Of a DNA stretch of 64,000 bases, positions 27,232 through 38,000 are shown in pieces; the first letter of the stretch is position 1; each line of letters begins with the position of its first letter. The notes beneath the pieces were generated by a model that was not told where the DNA came from, did not search any database, and saw nothing but the letters and a program-made list of their open reading frames with translations. The translations under genes were made by a program, and so were the position numbers. This DNA comes from CAVSWT01 sp963777515 (lineage in GTDB: Bacteria; Bacteroidota; Ignavibacteria; Ignavibacteriales; Ignavibacteriaceae): contig CAVZQU010000007.1 of NCBI GenBank assembly GCA_963777515.1, positions 496,001 through 560,000 of the forward strand, in the 5' to 3' direction.

Positions 27232-27677
27232 TATTCATTTACGGTAGTTGCAGGAGGTATATAGTTTATTTTTGAAGTATTAAGCTCATATAAAGTTATC
27301 GGGTCATAAAGATGGCCATCTTCAACTTGAGGATAACGATAGTTTCTATTTACAAAATCCATATCGCGTGTAAACCTATCAAAAAACATTAAAGTTCCCT
27401 TTACCAAATTTGTTTTTTTTATAGATTCAACAAAAAATGATGAACAGGTTGGACGGAAAGGACAATTATCACCATCGACATCCGAAATAAAAAACCAATA
27501 TGCTGATGTAAAACTACTTACTAAAACTTCGGTTACATTATTACCTTTTAATGAATAATTTCTTTGTAGATAATTGTCCTTCATTTGATAGCTGTAATCA
27601 CTTTTCCCCCACCTCTCCCAATCAGTTTGCGAAAATGAAACCGAAGTAATAATTATAAATATAAAAATAAATTTCAT
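27231..27677 (-). CDS. Secreted YidD-like protein
   Basis: The start is set at the Met beginning MKFIFIFIIITSVSFSQ, a signal peptide; the upstream Met (27707) would overlap the dehydrogenase gene. The centre carries the YidD motif CPFRPTCSSFFVESIKK, followed by RFTRDM and a C-terminal P-I-T tail. YidD normally lies in the cytoplasm or at the inner membrane and assists YidC; this longer version has an export signal. The TAATG overlap with the next gene suggests cotranslation with the two TPR proteins. Confidence 0.75.
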   Translation of the reverse strand: MKFIFIFIIITSVSFSQTDWERWGKSDYSYQMKDNYLQRNYSLKGNNVTEVLVSSFTSAYWFFISDVDGDNCPFRPTCSSFFVESIKKTNLVKGTLMFFDRFTRDMDFVNRNYRYPQVEDGHLYDPITLYELNTSKINYIPPATTVNE

Positions 27678-27684
27678 CTTAAAT

Positions 27685-28830
27685 TTATTGGCCATCAAGC
27701 AAAGCACGTGAGATTACCATTTTTTGAATCTCAGAAGTGCCTTCATAAATTTCTGTTATTTTAGCATCGCGCAAATATCTTTCAACCAAATATTCTCTAA
27801 CATATCCATAACCACCATGTATTTGAATTGCATCAAGTGCATTTTCAACAGCTACTTTAGACGCATATAACTTTGCCATAGCAGCTTCCTTATAATATTT
27901 TTTACCGGCATCTTTTACAGCCGCAGCTTTAAAGGTTAACATTTTAGCGCAATCAACTTTAACTGCCATATCACTTAACTTAAATTGAATTGCCTGGAAG
28001 TTTGAGATTTCTTTACCAAAAGCTTTCCTTTGTTTTGAATATTTTATTGCTGCCTCAAGTGATGCTTCGGCAATGCCTATAGCCTGTGCAGCAATTCCAA
28101 TTCTTCCTCCATTTAATGTATTCATTGCAAAGTTAAATCCTTTACCTTCTTCCCATACTAGATTTTCAATTGGGACTTTACAGTTTTCAAAAGTTAAACT
28201 GCATGTATCGGAACTTCTTATTCCAAGTTTATCTTCTTTCTTCCCTTGACCAAAACCTTCCATTCCTTTTTCAACTAGTATTGTTGAAATCCCATGATGC
28301 CCTTTTGATTTGTCGGTTGTTGCCATAACCAAATAATAATCTGCCGACTTGCCATTGGTAATCCAATTTTTCATTCCATTTAAAACAAAATGACTTTCAT
28401 TTTTATCAGCAGTAGTTTTTTGTTTGGTTGCATCGCTGCCGGCTTCTGGCTCTGATAAAGCAAATGCACCAAGCTTTTCACCTTTAGCTAACGGTATTAA
28501 ATATTTTTCTTTAATAAAATCCGAACCGTACTTTTCCAATCCAAAACAAACTAAGGAATTATTAACCGACATAATCACACCAACACTGGCATCAACTTTT
28601 GAAATTTCAATCATTGCAAGCACATAACTAATCGTATCCAATCCGGCACCGCCGAATTCAGGCGGAACCATCATTCCTAAAAATCCAAGCTCGCCAAGTT
28701 TTTTAACAATGTCTTTTGGAAACTCTGCATTGATGTCGCGCTCAACTGCGGAAGGTGCAATCTCGGCTTCAGCAAATTCTTTTGCTGAATCCCGGATCAT
28801 AATTTGTTCTTCTGTGAAGTCGAAATTCAT
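27685..28830 (-). CDS. Acyl-CoA dehydrogenase
   Basis: The 381-residue protein has the family hallmarks: LGAFALSEPEAGSDA, the FAD-binding MKNWITNG, QAIGIAEASLEAAIKY, the catalytic Glu in ITEIYEGTSEIQ and QIHGGYGYVREY. It introduces a trans-2,3 double bond into a fatty acyl-CoA; chain length is not readable, although the sequence resembles the short-chain (butyryl) class. It is the first gene of its strand run. Confidence 0.95.
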   Translation of the reverse strand: MNFDFTEEQIMIRDSAKEFAEAEIAPSAVERDINAEFPKDIVKKLGELGFLGMMVPPEFGGAGLDTISYVLAMIEISKVDASVGVIMSVNNSLVCFGLEKYGSDFIKEKYLIPLAKGEKLGAFALSEPEAGSDATKQKTTADKNESHFVLNGMKNWITNGKSADYYLVMATTDKSKGHHGISTILVEKGMEGFGQGKKEDKLGIRSSDTCSLTFENCKVPIENLVWEEGKGFNFAMNTLNGGRIGIAAQAIGIAEASLEAAIKYSKQRKAFGKEISNFQAIQFKLSDMAVKVDCAKMLTFKAAAVKDAGKKYYKEAAMAKLYASKVAVENALDAIQIHGGYGYVREYLVERYLRDAKITEIYEGTSEIQKMVISRALLDGQ

Positions 28831-29064
28831 TTTAATTCCTTTGAATATTAGTGAAATTACTTTTGGTAATTATTTCTTATATCTCTTCAAAGACTTTTGG
28901 TCTTGAGAGATAATTATTTTATAAATTCAAAATAACAGATAAATCCATATATAGCAATTGCCAATGTACTTGACTTTGTATCGCTAAATAAATTTCAATT
29001 TATCATTATATTGAATCATGATTACTCAATTTTATAGAATTTACTTTATGGCTATATTTGCAGA

Positions 29065-30165
29065 ATGAAAAAAGATAATGACAACATATTAATATCTGAA
29101 AGCAAAACTGCTTCAAATAATAAAAAACTTCTTAAAGGGTTAACATTAGAGGAGTTGCAAAATTATTTTGTCGAAATAGGAGAACCCAAATTTCGTGGAG
29201 AACAGGTTTTTAGTTGGCTCTATAACCATAGAATTTTAAGCTTTGATGACATGCTTAATTTACCGAAATCATTAAGACAAAAATTAAGGTGCATTGCAGA
29301 AATTAAAACTTTAAAATATGTAAATTCTGAAGTTTCGAGAGAAACCGGGACAAAAAAGTTTGTTTTTGAAACTAAAGAAAAAAATCAAATTGAATCAGTA
29401 ATTATTCCTGAAGACAAAAGAACAACACTATGTATTTCTACGCAAGTCGGCTGCCCGCTTGATTGCAAGTTTTGTGCAACGGGATTAATGGGTTACAAAA
29501 AAAATCTTTCTGCCGGAGAAATCTTTGACCAGTTCCTACTTGCATCCCAAGATTATGGAAGAGATAAAATTTCAAATATCGTTTATATGGGAATGGGAGA
29601 ACCTCTTTTAAATTTTAATTCTACAATTAAATCATTAAAAATTTTTGGAGAAGAATTAACTACGGGTATCAACTTAAAAAAAATTACGGTTTCAACAGCC
29701 GGCATTGCCCCTAAAATCAGAGAACTTGCGGATACTGAATTAAAAGTTAAACTGGCATTTTCACTACATTCATGTTTTGAAGATATCCGTAATAAAATAA
29801 TGCCCATAAATAAAAAATATTCGTTGAAAGAAAACATTGAAGCTTTAAAATATTATGTCGCAAAAACCGGATCCAGAATTACTTTTGAATATGTTATGTT
29901 GAAAGATTTAAACGACCGTGATGAAGATTTGCATGCTTTAGTTAAACTTTGCAGTGAGATACCATCAAAAATAAATGTTATCCCTTTTAATTCATTGAAG
30001 CACATGAACCCAACTGGACTATCAGCGGAATTGCAGCCAACTCCAAAGAAGAAAATTGATCATTTTGTAAAACGACTGCGTGATAAAAATATAACAGTTA
30101 TTGTACGTTATACACAAGGCGAAGATATTGCTGCTGCGTGCGGCCAATTAGCTGTTAATTATTGA
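29065..30165 (+). CDS. rlmN: 23S rRNA/tRNA (adenine-C2)-methyltransferase RlmN
   Basis: The 366-residue radical-SAM protein has the cluster motif CPLDCKFCATG, the SAM-contacting MGMGEPLLNF, and the C-terminal AACGQL with the conserved Cys. It methylates A2503 of 23S rRNA and A37 of tRNAs. Start MKKDNDN gives about 20 extra N-terminal residues before the family core. It is followed by the SpoU gene. Confidence 0.96.
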   Translation: MKKDNDNILISESKTASNNKKLLKGLTLEELQNYFVEIGEPKFRGEQVFSWLYNHRILSFDDMLNLPKSLRQKLRCIAEIKTLKYVNSEVSRETGTKKFVFETKEKNQIESVIIPEDKRTTLCISTQVGCPLDCKFCATGLMGYKKNLSAGEIFDQFLLASQDYGRDKISNIVYMGMGEPLLNFNSTIKSLKIFGEELTTGINLKKITVSTAGIAPKIRELADTELKVKLAFSLHSCFEDIRNKIMPINKKYSLKENIEALKYYVAKTGSRITFEYVMLKDLNDRDEDLHALVKLCSEIPSKINVIPFNSLKHMNPTGLSAELQPTPKKKIDHFVKRLRDKNITVIVRYTQGEDIAAACGQLAVNY

Positions 30166-30196
30166 ACTTCATATTTTTACTTTTAAACTTTTAATT

Positions 30197-30738
30197 ATGA
30201 AAAAACTCACCCACAGTGAAATATCCCAAAACCGAAGCACACTTGAAACCCTTCATAAAGTAAAAAAGATGCCGGTATATGTTATTCTTAACAGCATAAG
30301 AAGCAATTACAATGTAGGCTCAATTTTTAGAACATCAGATGGAGCAATGATTGAAAAACTTTATTTATGCGGTTACACTCCCCATCCTCCTAAAAAAGAG
30401 ATATTAAAGACTGCACTTGGCGCAACGGAAAGTGTAAAATGGGAATTTGTAAAAGATCCAAAAGAAGATAGTGTTAAAATTAAAAAGCGAAGGAGTAAAA
30501 GTTTGTGCGCTTGAGTTAACAAGTAAAAGCAAACTTTACTATAAAATTGATAAAAATGATTTTCCGTTGTGCTTGATAATTGGAAATGAAATTACAGGTG
30601 TATCACAAGAACTTAATTGATCTATGTGATTACTCAATTGAAATTCCGCAATATGGAATTAAGCAATCTTTAAATGTAGCAGTGGCTTATGGGATAGCCG
30701 TTTTTGAATTAAGAAAAATTTTTGATTCATTATTATAA
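30197..30738 (+). CDS. SpoU/TrmH-family rRNA/tRNA methyltransferase (two frameshifts)
   Basis: The first frame has VYVILNSIRSNYNVGSIFRTSDG (SpoU motif 1). Joining frames at the A-run 30482-30486 gives EGVKVCALELT and LCLIIGNEITGVS (motif 2). A second shift at 30615-30616 gives IEIPQYGIKQSLNVAVAYGI (motif 3) and a stop at 30736-30738. Total about 180 residues, as expected. The 2'-O-ribose methyltransferase activity on tRNA or rRNA is a family inference; the exact site is unknown. Confidence 0.85.
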
Positions 30739-30776
30739 AACTGATTTTGACATTTGAATTTTGACTTTTGATTTTA

Positions 30777-31433
30777 TTACTGCCTGCTCGTAAAATACTC
30801 TTCCCCATTATCTTTCGTATGAATCATTAACAAATTTGCGCGAACTAATTTGACAAGAGTTCTACTTGCTCTTCTTTCTGAAATATTAATTAAACTACTT
30901 AATTCTTTTACAGAAATTGTTTCATTCTTGTCAAGATAATCAAAAACAATTTTTTCATTTTTTCCGATTGAATATTTTACAAGCTTCATATTGTTTGATT
31001 CTGCTCTTAAAATTCTAACCATCTCTTTGCTGGCTTGAATGCTTTTATCATTCACACGGACTGTAACTATTGCCTTAGTAATATCGAAGTCATTTAAATA
31101 ATCTTGCAACCTATGCGGCTTATTATCTGATTCAGGAACTACAACGATAACAATTTCTTTACCGTATAATTCTTTATACTGAATATCAAATTCTATTGGC
31201 GGCTCTATATAATTTTTGGCAACATCTATAACTAATTCTGCTTCGCCTTTTTCACTTTCAACACCGATAATTTTTTTATCGTCATCTATTCCAAATAATA
31301 TGTATCCACCCTTGGTGTTGGCAAAAGCCATCATCTCTTTGGCTATTTTTTCTTTTGAAGAAAATTTTCTTTTAAATTCACAATGAATATTTTCCCCTTC
31401 TTCAATTAATTCTAAAATATCTCTTCTATTCAT
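30777..31433 (-). CDS. AlbA_2 (Schlafen)-domain protein with winged-helix C terminus
   Basis: The 218-residue protein has an AlbA_2 domain (ENIHCEFKRKF, AFANTKGGYILFGIDDD, about 10-130) and a C-terminal helix-turn-helix (EKIVFDYLDKNETISVKELSSL ... ERRASRTLVKLV, about 155-215). It is probably a DNA-binding regulator. The gene ends a run starting with mtgA 2 bases upstream. Confidence 0.85.
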   Translation of the reverse strand: MNRRDILELIEEGENIHCEFKRKFSSKEKIAKEMMAFANTKGGYILFGIDDDKKIIGVESEKGEAELVIDVAKNYIEPPIEFDIQYKELYGKEIVIVVVPESDNKPHRLQDYLNDFDITKAIVTVRVNDKSIQASKEMVRILRAESNNMKLVKYSIGKNEKIVFDYLDKNETISVKELSSLINISERRASRTLVKLVRANLLMIHTKDNGEEYFTSRQ

Positions 31434-31435
31434 AA

Positions 31436-32182
31436 TTAATTTTTAGGAAACAAAATAACATCATTTAGCCTGTTCCTTGCAATTGACGCTCTTCGTAAAA
31501 CATATTTTGTATTTTTATTCGGCTGATGTATCAAAGGAGAAGGAATAACTGCTGCAAGTTTTGTACATTCTGAAGTTGTTAGCTTATCTGGTTCTTTATT
31601 AAAATAGATTTCAGAAGCCTTTTTAATTCCGAATATTCCATCGCCCCATTCAACTGCATTAATGTAATTTTCAAGAATTGCCCTTTTTGATATTTCTTTT
31701 TCCATTCTAAAGGTTACCAGCATTTCTTTTGCTTTTCTTATAAAAGATTTCTTAGTGGTAAAATATAAATTCTTAGAAAGCTGCATAGTGATAGTGCTGC
31801 CTCCTCTTGAAATTCTTCCGCGCCTCTGATTTAATCGGAGCGATTCTTTTAATTGTTTCCAGTCAACCCCATTATGTTGAAAAAAACTGTCGTCTTCCAA
31901 AGCAATAATTGATTTTAATAAAATTGGATTGACATTATTAATATTAACCCAGTTTTGACGGGGATAAAAAATCAATTTATGTTCAATGGCTCTTTGATCC
32001 ATCAGCGAAGTAATCCTAAACTCTTTATATTGTAAAAGCGGTATTTGAAAAGCAGGTATGCTTAAATAAAATATTAAGAATAAAAAACCCAGCGAACTTT
32101 TAACTTTGTGCTTTTTAATAACAGGAAGAATTTTATCTAAATATAAACCAAGTTCATTTTGGGGGAACTGAGTAACATGCAT
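31436..32182 (-). CDS. mtgA: Monofunctional peptidoglycan glycosyltransferase
   Basis: The 248-residue protein has one N-terminal membrane segment (about 29-47) and a GT51 domain with the catalytic Glu in ALEDDSFFQHNGVDW, RGGSTITMQLSKNLYF and the C-terminal KEISKRAILENYINAVEWG. It polymerises lipid II glycan strands at the inner-membrane outer face and lacks a transpeptidase domain, so it is of the MtgA type. Confidence 0.92.
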   Translation of the reverse strand: MHVTQFPQNELGLYLDKILPVIKKHKVKSSLGFLFLIFYLSIPAFQIPLLQYKEFRITSLMDQRAIEHKLIFYPRQNWVNINNVNPILLKSIIALEDDSFFQHNGVDWKQLKESLRLNQRRGRISRGGSTITMQLSKNLYFTTKKSFIRKAKEMLVTFRMEKEISKRAILENYINAVEWGDGIFGIKKASEIYFNKEPDKLTTSECTKLAAVIPSPLIHQPNKNTKYVLRRASIARNRLNDVILFPKN

Positions 32183-32243
32183 TTGAATTTCACTAAAATA
32201 AGTTTGAGATAATTTAGTGATTTTTTTGAAAATATTTTTAACT

Positions 32244-34496
32244 TTATGGTGAGAAAACTTTTACACTGTCTTGCTGATTTTTTCCTTTTTCATTTAACTT
32301 ACTCTTTTCATCTTCAAACTGTTTTTCCGAATTATTTTGATTAATTCTAGATAGTGAATCTAATTCAATTTTATTACCAGACACTTTCAGACTGTCTATT
32401 GTATTTCCAGTTAAATTTTTTCCTGCATTCGTAGAATCGTTAACGGAAACATTTTGACCATTTACAGTTGTTTGTAAATTGTTTTTTGTTGAATCAATGT
32501 TTTTATTTTTTAGTGCGTTAATTGAATCTTCAATCGCTTTTTGTTTTCTCTCTTTTTCCGACTTATAAAAATTAAGCTTGGGTAAAATTTTAGAAGCATA
32601 GATTGTTTTAGGATAAATACTGGCAATGCTGTCATACATAACTGCTGCCGAGTCATTTTCTTCTAATTTGTTTTCAAGAATCCATCCACTGGCATACAAA
32701 GCTTTAGGTGCATATTCCGACGAAGGGTAAGACTTAAATATATTGTAAAAATTATTAACCGAGGTTTTATATTGATTATCCAGCATCTGCTTTTCCGCCT
32801 TGGCATACATATCTTCAGCGGGATCATAATTTAAATTTATCAACGGTTTTTTGAGCTTATCTGCGGCCGCATTTACTATACTTTCTGTTTTATAATTATC
32901 ATAGATAACATTATAAACACTATCAGCCTTTTCCATATCATTTTTTGTTTCATAGTAGCTACCAATGCCGAATAAAGTTCTCGCAATGTATGGAGAATTT
33001 GGATAATCATTTAGAATGTGCGTGTAGTGATAATAAGCCGAATCAAGTAAATCAAATTCAGTAAAAAATAAATTTGCAAGCTCAAATTCCGATTTGGCAA
33101 TTCTCGCCTTTAAGGAATCAGTACTAATATTAGGCTTTTGAGGTGGCTTCCTATTAGTAATCTTTTCAACATTTGTTTTTGTTTTATTAATATCAAAATT
33201 CCTATTGCCTCTTTCACCTCTTCCCCTTATATCGGATCCCCGGATATCATTATTATTATTATCATGCTGCTCCTCATTTTCAACTTTTAGTGAATCAAAA
33301 TATGCCGCTGAATCTTTTGTAAATACTTCCGGATTAAGTATATAAATTAATCCCCGGCTATCCTCACTTATACTCTTAGTTAAATTATTGTACTTTTGAA
33401 ATTTTTGATTTTGATCAGCAGCTTCCTGTAAAATTTCCGGGGGAGCTTTCGTGGTTGAAGCCCTTTGATAGTAAAATGCAGCACTATCAAAATTTTGATA
33501 ATCTAATTCGAATATTTGACCCAGCTCATAACGCGCATAGCCTGCTTGAATTGAATTAGGATAGGAGGTATCAACATCCGCGAACATATTTTTTGCATCA
33601 TCAATTTTGTTCAAGTCAATTAATGTAATACCAGTCTGCAGATCAATTTCATCATAATTATCTCTATATTTATCATCTTCCCTCATATTTGAAAATAAAC
33701 TATATGCATTTTCAGCTTCTCCTTTTTTGCGAAGCACTTTGCCGAGTTCTATATTTGCTTCATACTGAGTATCATAAGATGGAGAATAGTCAAAGACCTT
33801 TTTAAAGGCAATAATTGCATTTTCAATATCATCCACGTCCCTGTATAATTTACCAAGCTCAAATTCTATATCTGCATTAACTTCATCATCATCGGAAAGA
33901 TTTATAAATTCATTTGCTAAGCTAATAGCGCCTTGATAATCTTGAATTACAATTTTGTGCACAATTTCTTCTACATAAGCATCCTTAATAAAATCATCTT
34001 CTCCTTCTTCTTTTGATTCCTTAATAACATCTGTTAAAGTTGCAAGTCCATCATCATATTCTTTTAATCGCATTTGAGTCTTACCAATCCATAGTTTTGC
34101 TTCAAGGACAAGATCACTCTCTTTTTGAGTTGCCAGCAGTTCATGAAATTCTCTTAATGCTTTTTGATAATTCTTTTGATAATAGAATGTTTTACCGAGC
34201 ATTAAAATCGCATCATCAACATAAGCAGATTCCGGATGGAACTGTAAAATCTTGGAGGCTTTTTCTACAACTTTGTTCAATGATTGATTAACCGAACTGG
34301 GGATAACCAATTCTTCAGTAGAAAATAAATCTCTCTTTTGTTCAAAAATTGTTTCTTCAGCTTTGTTAAACTGGTCGGAGGTGTTATAATATAAATTAAA
34401 ATAAGTGGTAAAATCACCCCATAAACCGCAGCCTGAAAAGAAAACTGCCGAAATGAATATAGCTGTTAAAAACTTAAATCGATTTTTAAAAATCAT
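32244..34496 (-). CDS. Large TPR lipoprotein, PorW/SprE-like
   Basis: The 750-residue protein has a signal peptide with lipobox FFSGC, then GDFTTYFNLYYNTSDQFNKAEE, which resembles the start of PorW/SprE-type gliding/T9SS lipoproteins. Many TPR repeats follow (for example YQKALREFHELL, ENAYSLFSNM, YKTSVNNFYNIFKSYPSSEYA). The middle and the C terminus are Asn/Ser/Lys-rich low-complexity. T9SS sorting domains occur elsewhere in the window, so a role in that machine is plausible. The assignment is by resemblance only. Confidence 0.7.
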   Translation of the reverse strand: MIFKNRFKFLTAIFISAVFFSGCGLWGDFTTYFNLYYNTSDQFNKAEETIFEQKRDLFSTEELVIPSSVNQSLNKVVEKASKILQFHPESAYVDDAILMLGKTFYYQKNYQKALREFHELLATQKESDLVLEAKLWIGKTQMRLKEYDDGLATLTDVIKESKEEGEDDFIKDAYVEEIVHKIVIQDYQGAISLANEFINLSDDDEVNADIEFELGKLYRDVDDIENAIIAFKKVFDYSPSYDTQYEANIELGKVLRKKGEAENAYSLFSNMREDDKYRDNYDEIDLQTGITLIDLNKIDDAKNMFADVDTSYPNSIQAGYARYELGQIFELDYQNFDSAAFYYQRASTTKAPPEILQEAADQNQKFQKYNNLTKSISEDSRGLIYILNPEVFTKDSAAYFDSLKVENEEQHDNNNNDIRGSDIRGRGERGNRNFDINKTKTNVEKITNRKPPQKPNISTDSLKARIAKSEFELANLFFTEFDLLDSAYYHYTHILNDYPNSPYIARTLFGIGSYYETKNDMEKADSVYNVIYDNYKTESIVNAAADKLKKPLINLNYDPAEDMYAKAEKQMLDNQYKTSVNNFYNIFKSYPSSEYAPKALYASGWILENKLEENDSAAVMYDSIASIYPKTIYASKILPKLNFYKSEKERKQKAIEDSINALKNKNIDSTKNNLQTTVNGQNVSVNDSTNAGKNLTGNTIDSLKVSGNKIELDSLSRINQNNSEKQFEDEKSKLNEKGKNQQDSVKVFSP

Positions 34497-34553
34497 GAAG
34501 AAATCTATTAAAGATTATAAATAATGAAAAGGTAAAATATCCTGCCTGCAAGT

Positions 34554-34892
34554 TTAGAGTGCCTGATTTCCTGCTTCTTCAGTGCGGATTCTAATAGCAT
34601 CTTTTACATCAATCACAAATATTTTTCCATCCCCAACCTGCCCTGTTTTAGCAGTTCTTAAGATTGCATCTATAACTTTCTCCGCAATGCTATCGTCAAC
34701 CACAACTTCAATTTTAATTTTGGGCACAAATTCTATCCTATATTCGCTTCCCCTATATGTTTCTGTATGCCCTTTTTGTCTTCCGTAACCCCTAATTTCT
34801 GAAATTGTTAATCCTCTAATTCCTTCTTCTACCAAAGCTTCTTTCACGTCATCTAATTTAAAAGGACGGATGATAGCTTCTATTTTTTTCAT
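34554..34892 (-). CDS. glnB: Nitrogen regulatory protein PII
   Basis: The 112-residue protein has the PII signature: KKIEAIIRPFKLDDVKEAL, the T-loop with the modifiable Tyr in YRGSEYRIEF, KIKIEVVVDD and the C-terminal TGQVGDGKIFV. It senses 2-oxoglutarate and ATP/ADP and regulates nitrogen assimilation. glnE is 9.5 kb away on the other strand. The TPR-lipoprotein gene follows 58 bases downstream. Confidence 0.96.
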   Translation of the reverse strand: MKKIEAIIRPFKLDDVKEALVEEGIRGLTISEIRGYGRQKGHTETYRGSEYRIEFVPKIKIEVVVDDSIAEKVIDAILRTAKTGQVGDGKIFVIDVKDAIRIRTEEAGNQAL

Positions 34893-35003
34893 ATAGTTTC
34901 TTTCTGCTATTCGAAATTAAAAATTTATAAGTTTTTTGAAAATCCACTGCTCAAAGTATTTAATGTAGAATTCCTTGCTTAAAAGAAATTAAGAATTCTT
35001 TAT

Positions 35004-38000
35004 TTATCTGCCGTGACAATTTTTATATTTTTTCCCGCTGCCGCAAGGACAAGGATCATTTCTTCCGACCTTTGCTTCAACACGAACCGGCTGAGGTTTG
35101 CCTGCTTTTTGTTCTTCTCCGTTTCCTCTGTTAGTTGTAAGGCCTATATTTTGTGTGCTTTGCTTTGATTCTGTAATCCTCGACATTGACGGTTGTTTTC
35201 TTCTTTGCACTTCTTCAGGAGCTTGAGGCCAAAATTTAAATACGAAAGACACTACATCATTTTTTATTTGATCCAGTAGGGAAACAAATAATTGATAGGC
35301 TTCAACCTTATATTCAACTAGCGGATCTTTTTGACCATAAGCTCTAAGGCCAATTCCTTCTTTAAGGTCATCCATTTCTCTTAGATGCTCTTTCCATTTT
35401 TGATCTATAACACTTAGCATGGCATATCTTTCAAGTCTCGCCATTAATTCAGGACCAAGCATTTCTTCCTTCTTTTTATAAAAATCTTTAGCTGCATCTA
35501 ACAATTTTGCTTTTAATCCTTCGCTTCCAAGTGGTTCAAACTCTGTTGCTTCAAGATGAATATCAAGCAAGAAATTATGGCGCATTTCTTCTTTTATATT
35601 ATCAACCAATACATCATCAAAACTTCTATCAACAATTTCACCGATGAATTCATCCAACAATTCAAAAATATCACTTTTTAAACGATCACCCTGAAGAGCA
35701 CGGTTTCTTCTGGTGTAGATAACTTCCCTCTGCGAATTCATTGCATCATCATATTCAAGAAGTCTTTTTCTTATTGCAAAATTATTTTCTTCAACTTTCT
35801 TTTGTGCTCTTTCAACAGATTTGGTAATCATTGGGTGCTGAATAACTTCACCGTCTTTAATACCAATTCTTTCCATGATTGAAGTAACTCTATCGCTCAT
35901 GAATAAACGCATTAAATCATCTTCAAGAGAAATATAAAATTTTGAAGTTCCGGGATCACCCTGCCTTCCGGAACGACCTCTCAGCTGCCTGTCAATTCTT
36001 CTTGATTCATGTCGTTCGGTTCCTAAAATAAACAAGCCGCCTTTTTCTTTAACACCGTTACCAAGCTTTATATCGGTACCACGGCCAGCCATGTTTGTTG
36101 CAATTGTAACTGCACCAATTTCACCGGCATGTTCAACAATTTCTGCTTCACGCTGATGCTGCTTTGCATTTAATACATTATGGGCAGTTCCTCTTCTTTT
36201 CAACATTCTGCTTAAAGTTTCAGAAACATCTACAGAAGTAGTACCAACAAGTACCGGCCTCCCTTCTTTCTTTAATTCTTCAATATGCTCGATTATAGCA
36301 TTAAATTTTTCTCTTTTTGTTTTGTAAACAGCATCATCCTGATCATCTCTAACAACAGGTTTATTAGTAGGGACAACTACAACTTCCAGTTTATAAATTT
36401 CAAAAAATTCACCTTCTTCAGTTTCTGCAGTACCAGTCATGCCCGCAAGTTTGTTGTACATTCTGAAATAATTCTGAAGAGTAATAGTGGCAAGTGTTTG
36501 AGTATCTTTTTCTACTTTAACATTTTCTTTTGCTTCGATAGCCTGATGAAGACCATCCGAATATCGCCTTCCTGGTAACACACGGCCTGTAAATTCATCT
36601 ACAATAGCAATTTTCCCATCTTCCGTTATTACATATTCATCGTCTTTTTCAAAAAGAGTATATGCTTTTAAAAGCTGATGTATGGTATGAATTCTGTCAC
36701 TTGCTTCGGAATATTTTTTATAAAGATGATCTTTTTTCTTAACTTTTTCTTCTTCGCTTAAAGTTACGTCATTTTCAAATTTACTTACTTCAGTTCCAAG
36801 ATCAGGCAGCACAAAATATTCGGACTCATTGCCGCTGCCTCTTGCAAGTTCTTCTCTCCCTTTATCGGTAAGTTCTATTGTATTATTTTTTTCATCGATA
36901 ACAAAATAGAGCTCATCGTCTATAATGTGCATGTGCTTAGCTTGTTCTCTTAAATAATCCATCTCAGTTGAATGGACTAATTTTTTATAAACTGGCTCAC
37001 TTAATACTTTAGCAAGTTTATTACTTTTGGGAAGGCCGCGGAAAGCTCGGAATAAAAGGACACCTGCTTCAGTCTCACTTCCCTTCTCCCCACTATTCAA
37101 CATACTTTCAGCATCTTGAACAAGTTTGGCGACGAAATTTGATTGAACTCTATATAAGCGTTCAATCTTAGGTTTCATTTCATTAAACTGATGGTCATCA
37201 ACCTCAACCGGGCCGGAAATGATTAACGGTGTTCTTGCTTCATCTATTAAAACAGAGTCAACTTCATCCACTATCGCATAATTATGGCCGCGCTGTACCT
37301 GGTTTTCTTTATCCGAAGACATATTATCACGCAGGTAATCAAAACCAAACTCGTTATTTGTACCGTAAATTATATCGCAATTATATTCTTGCTTTCTTTT
37401 TTGCGGGTCCATGGTATTTAGTATAACTCCAACAGATAGATCGTGGAATTTATAAATCTCACCCATCCACTCACTATCACGCAAAGCAAGGTAATCATTA
37501 ACAGTTACCAGGTGAACACCTCTGCCGGTAAGTGCATTTAAATATATTGGAAGAGCAGCAACTAAAGTTTTACCTTCACCGGTTGCCATTTCTGCAATTT
37601 TACCCTGATGAAGAACAACGCCTCCCATTAGCTGAACATCATAGGGAACCATATTCCAGGTTATTTTATTACCTGCAACTGTCCAGCTTTTCCCCACAAG
37701 CCTTTCGCAAGTTAGTTTAACGACTGCAAACGCTTCGGGAAGAAGTTGATCTAATATTTCTTCATATTTATCGTTTAGATCTTCCTCCAATTTATCAAGC
37801 TCATCATAAGCAGCATGCCTATCGAATTCTTCATCGGATTGAAGCTTTAATTTTAAAGCATCAATTTCGTTACGAATTTCAGCAGTGTAATCTTGAATTT
37901 GCTGCTTGAACTCCGGTGTCTTTGCTTTTAATTCTTCATCTGATAAATTTTTTATTTTCTCGTATTCTTCTTTAATCTCTTCAACAATCGGCCATAGCAA

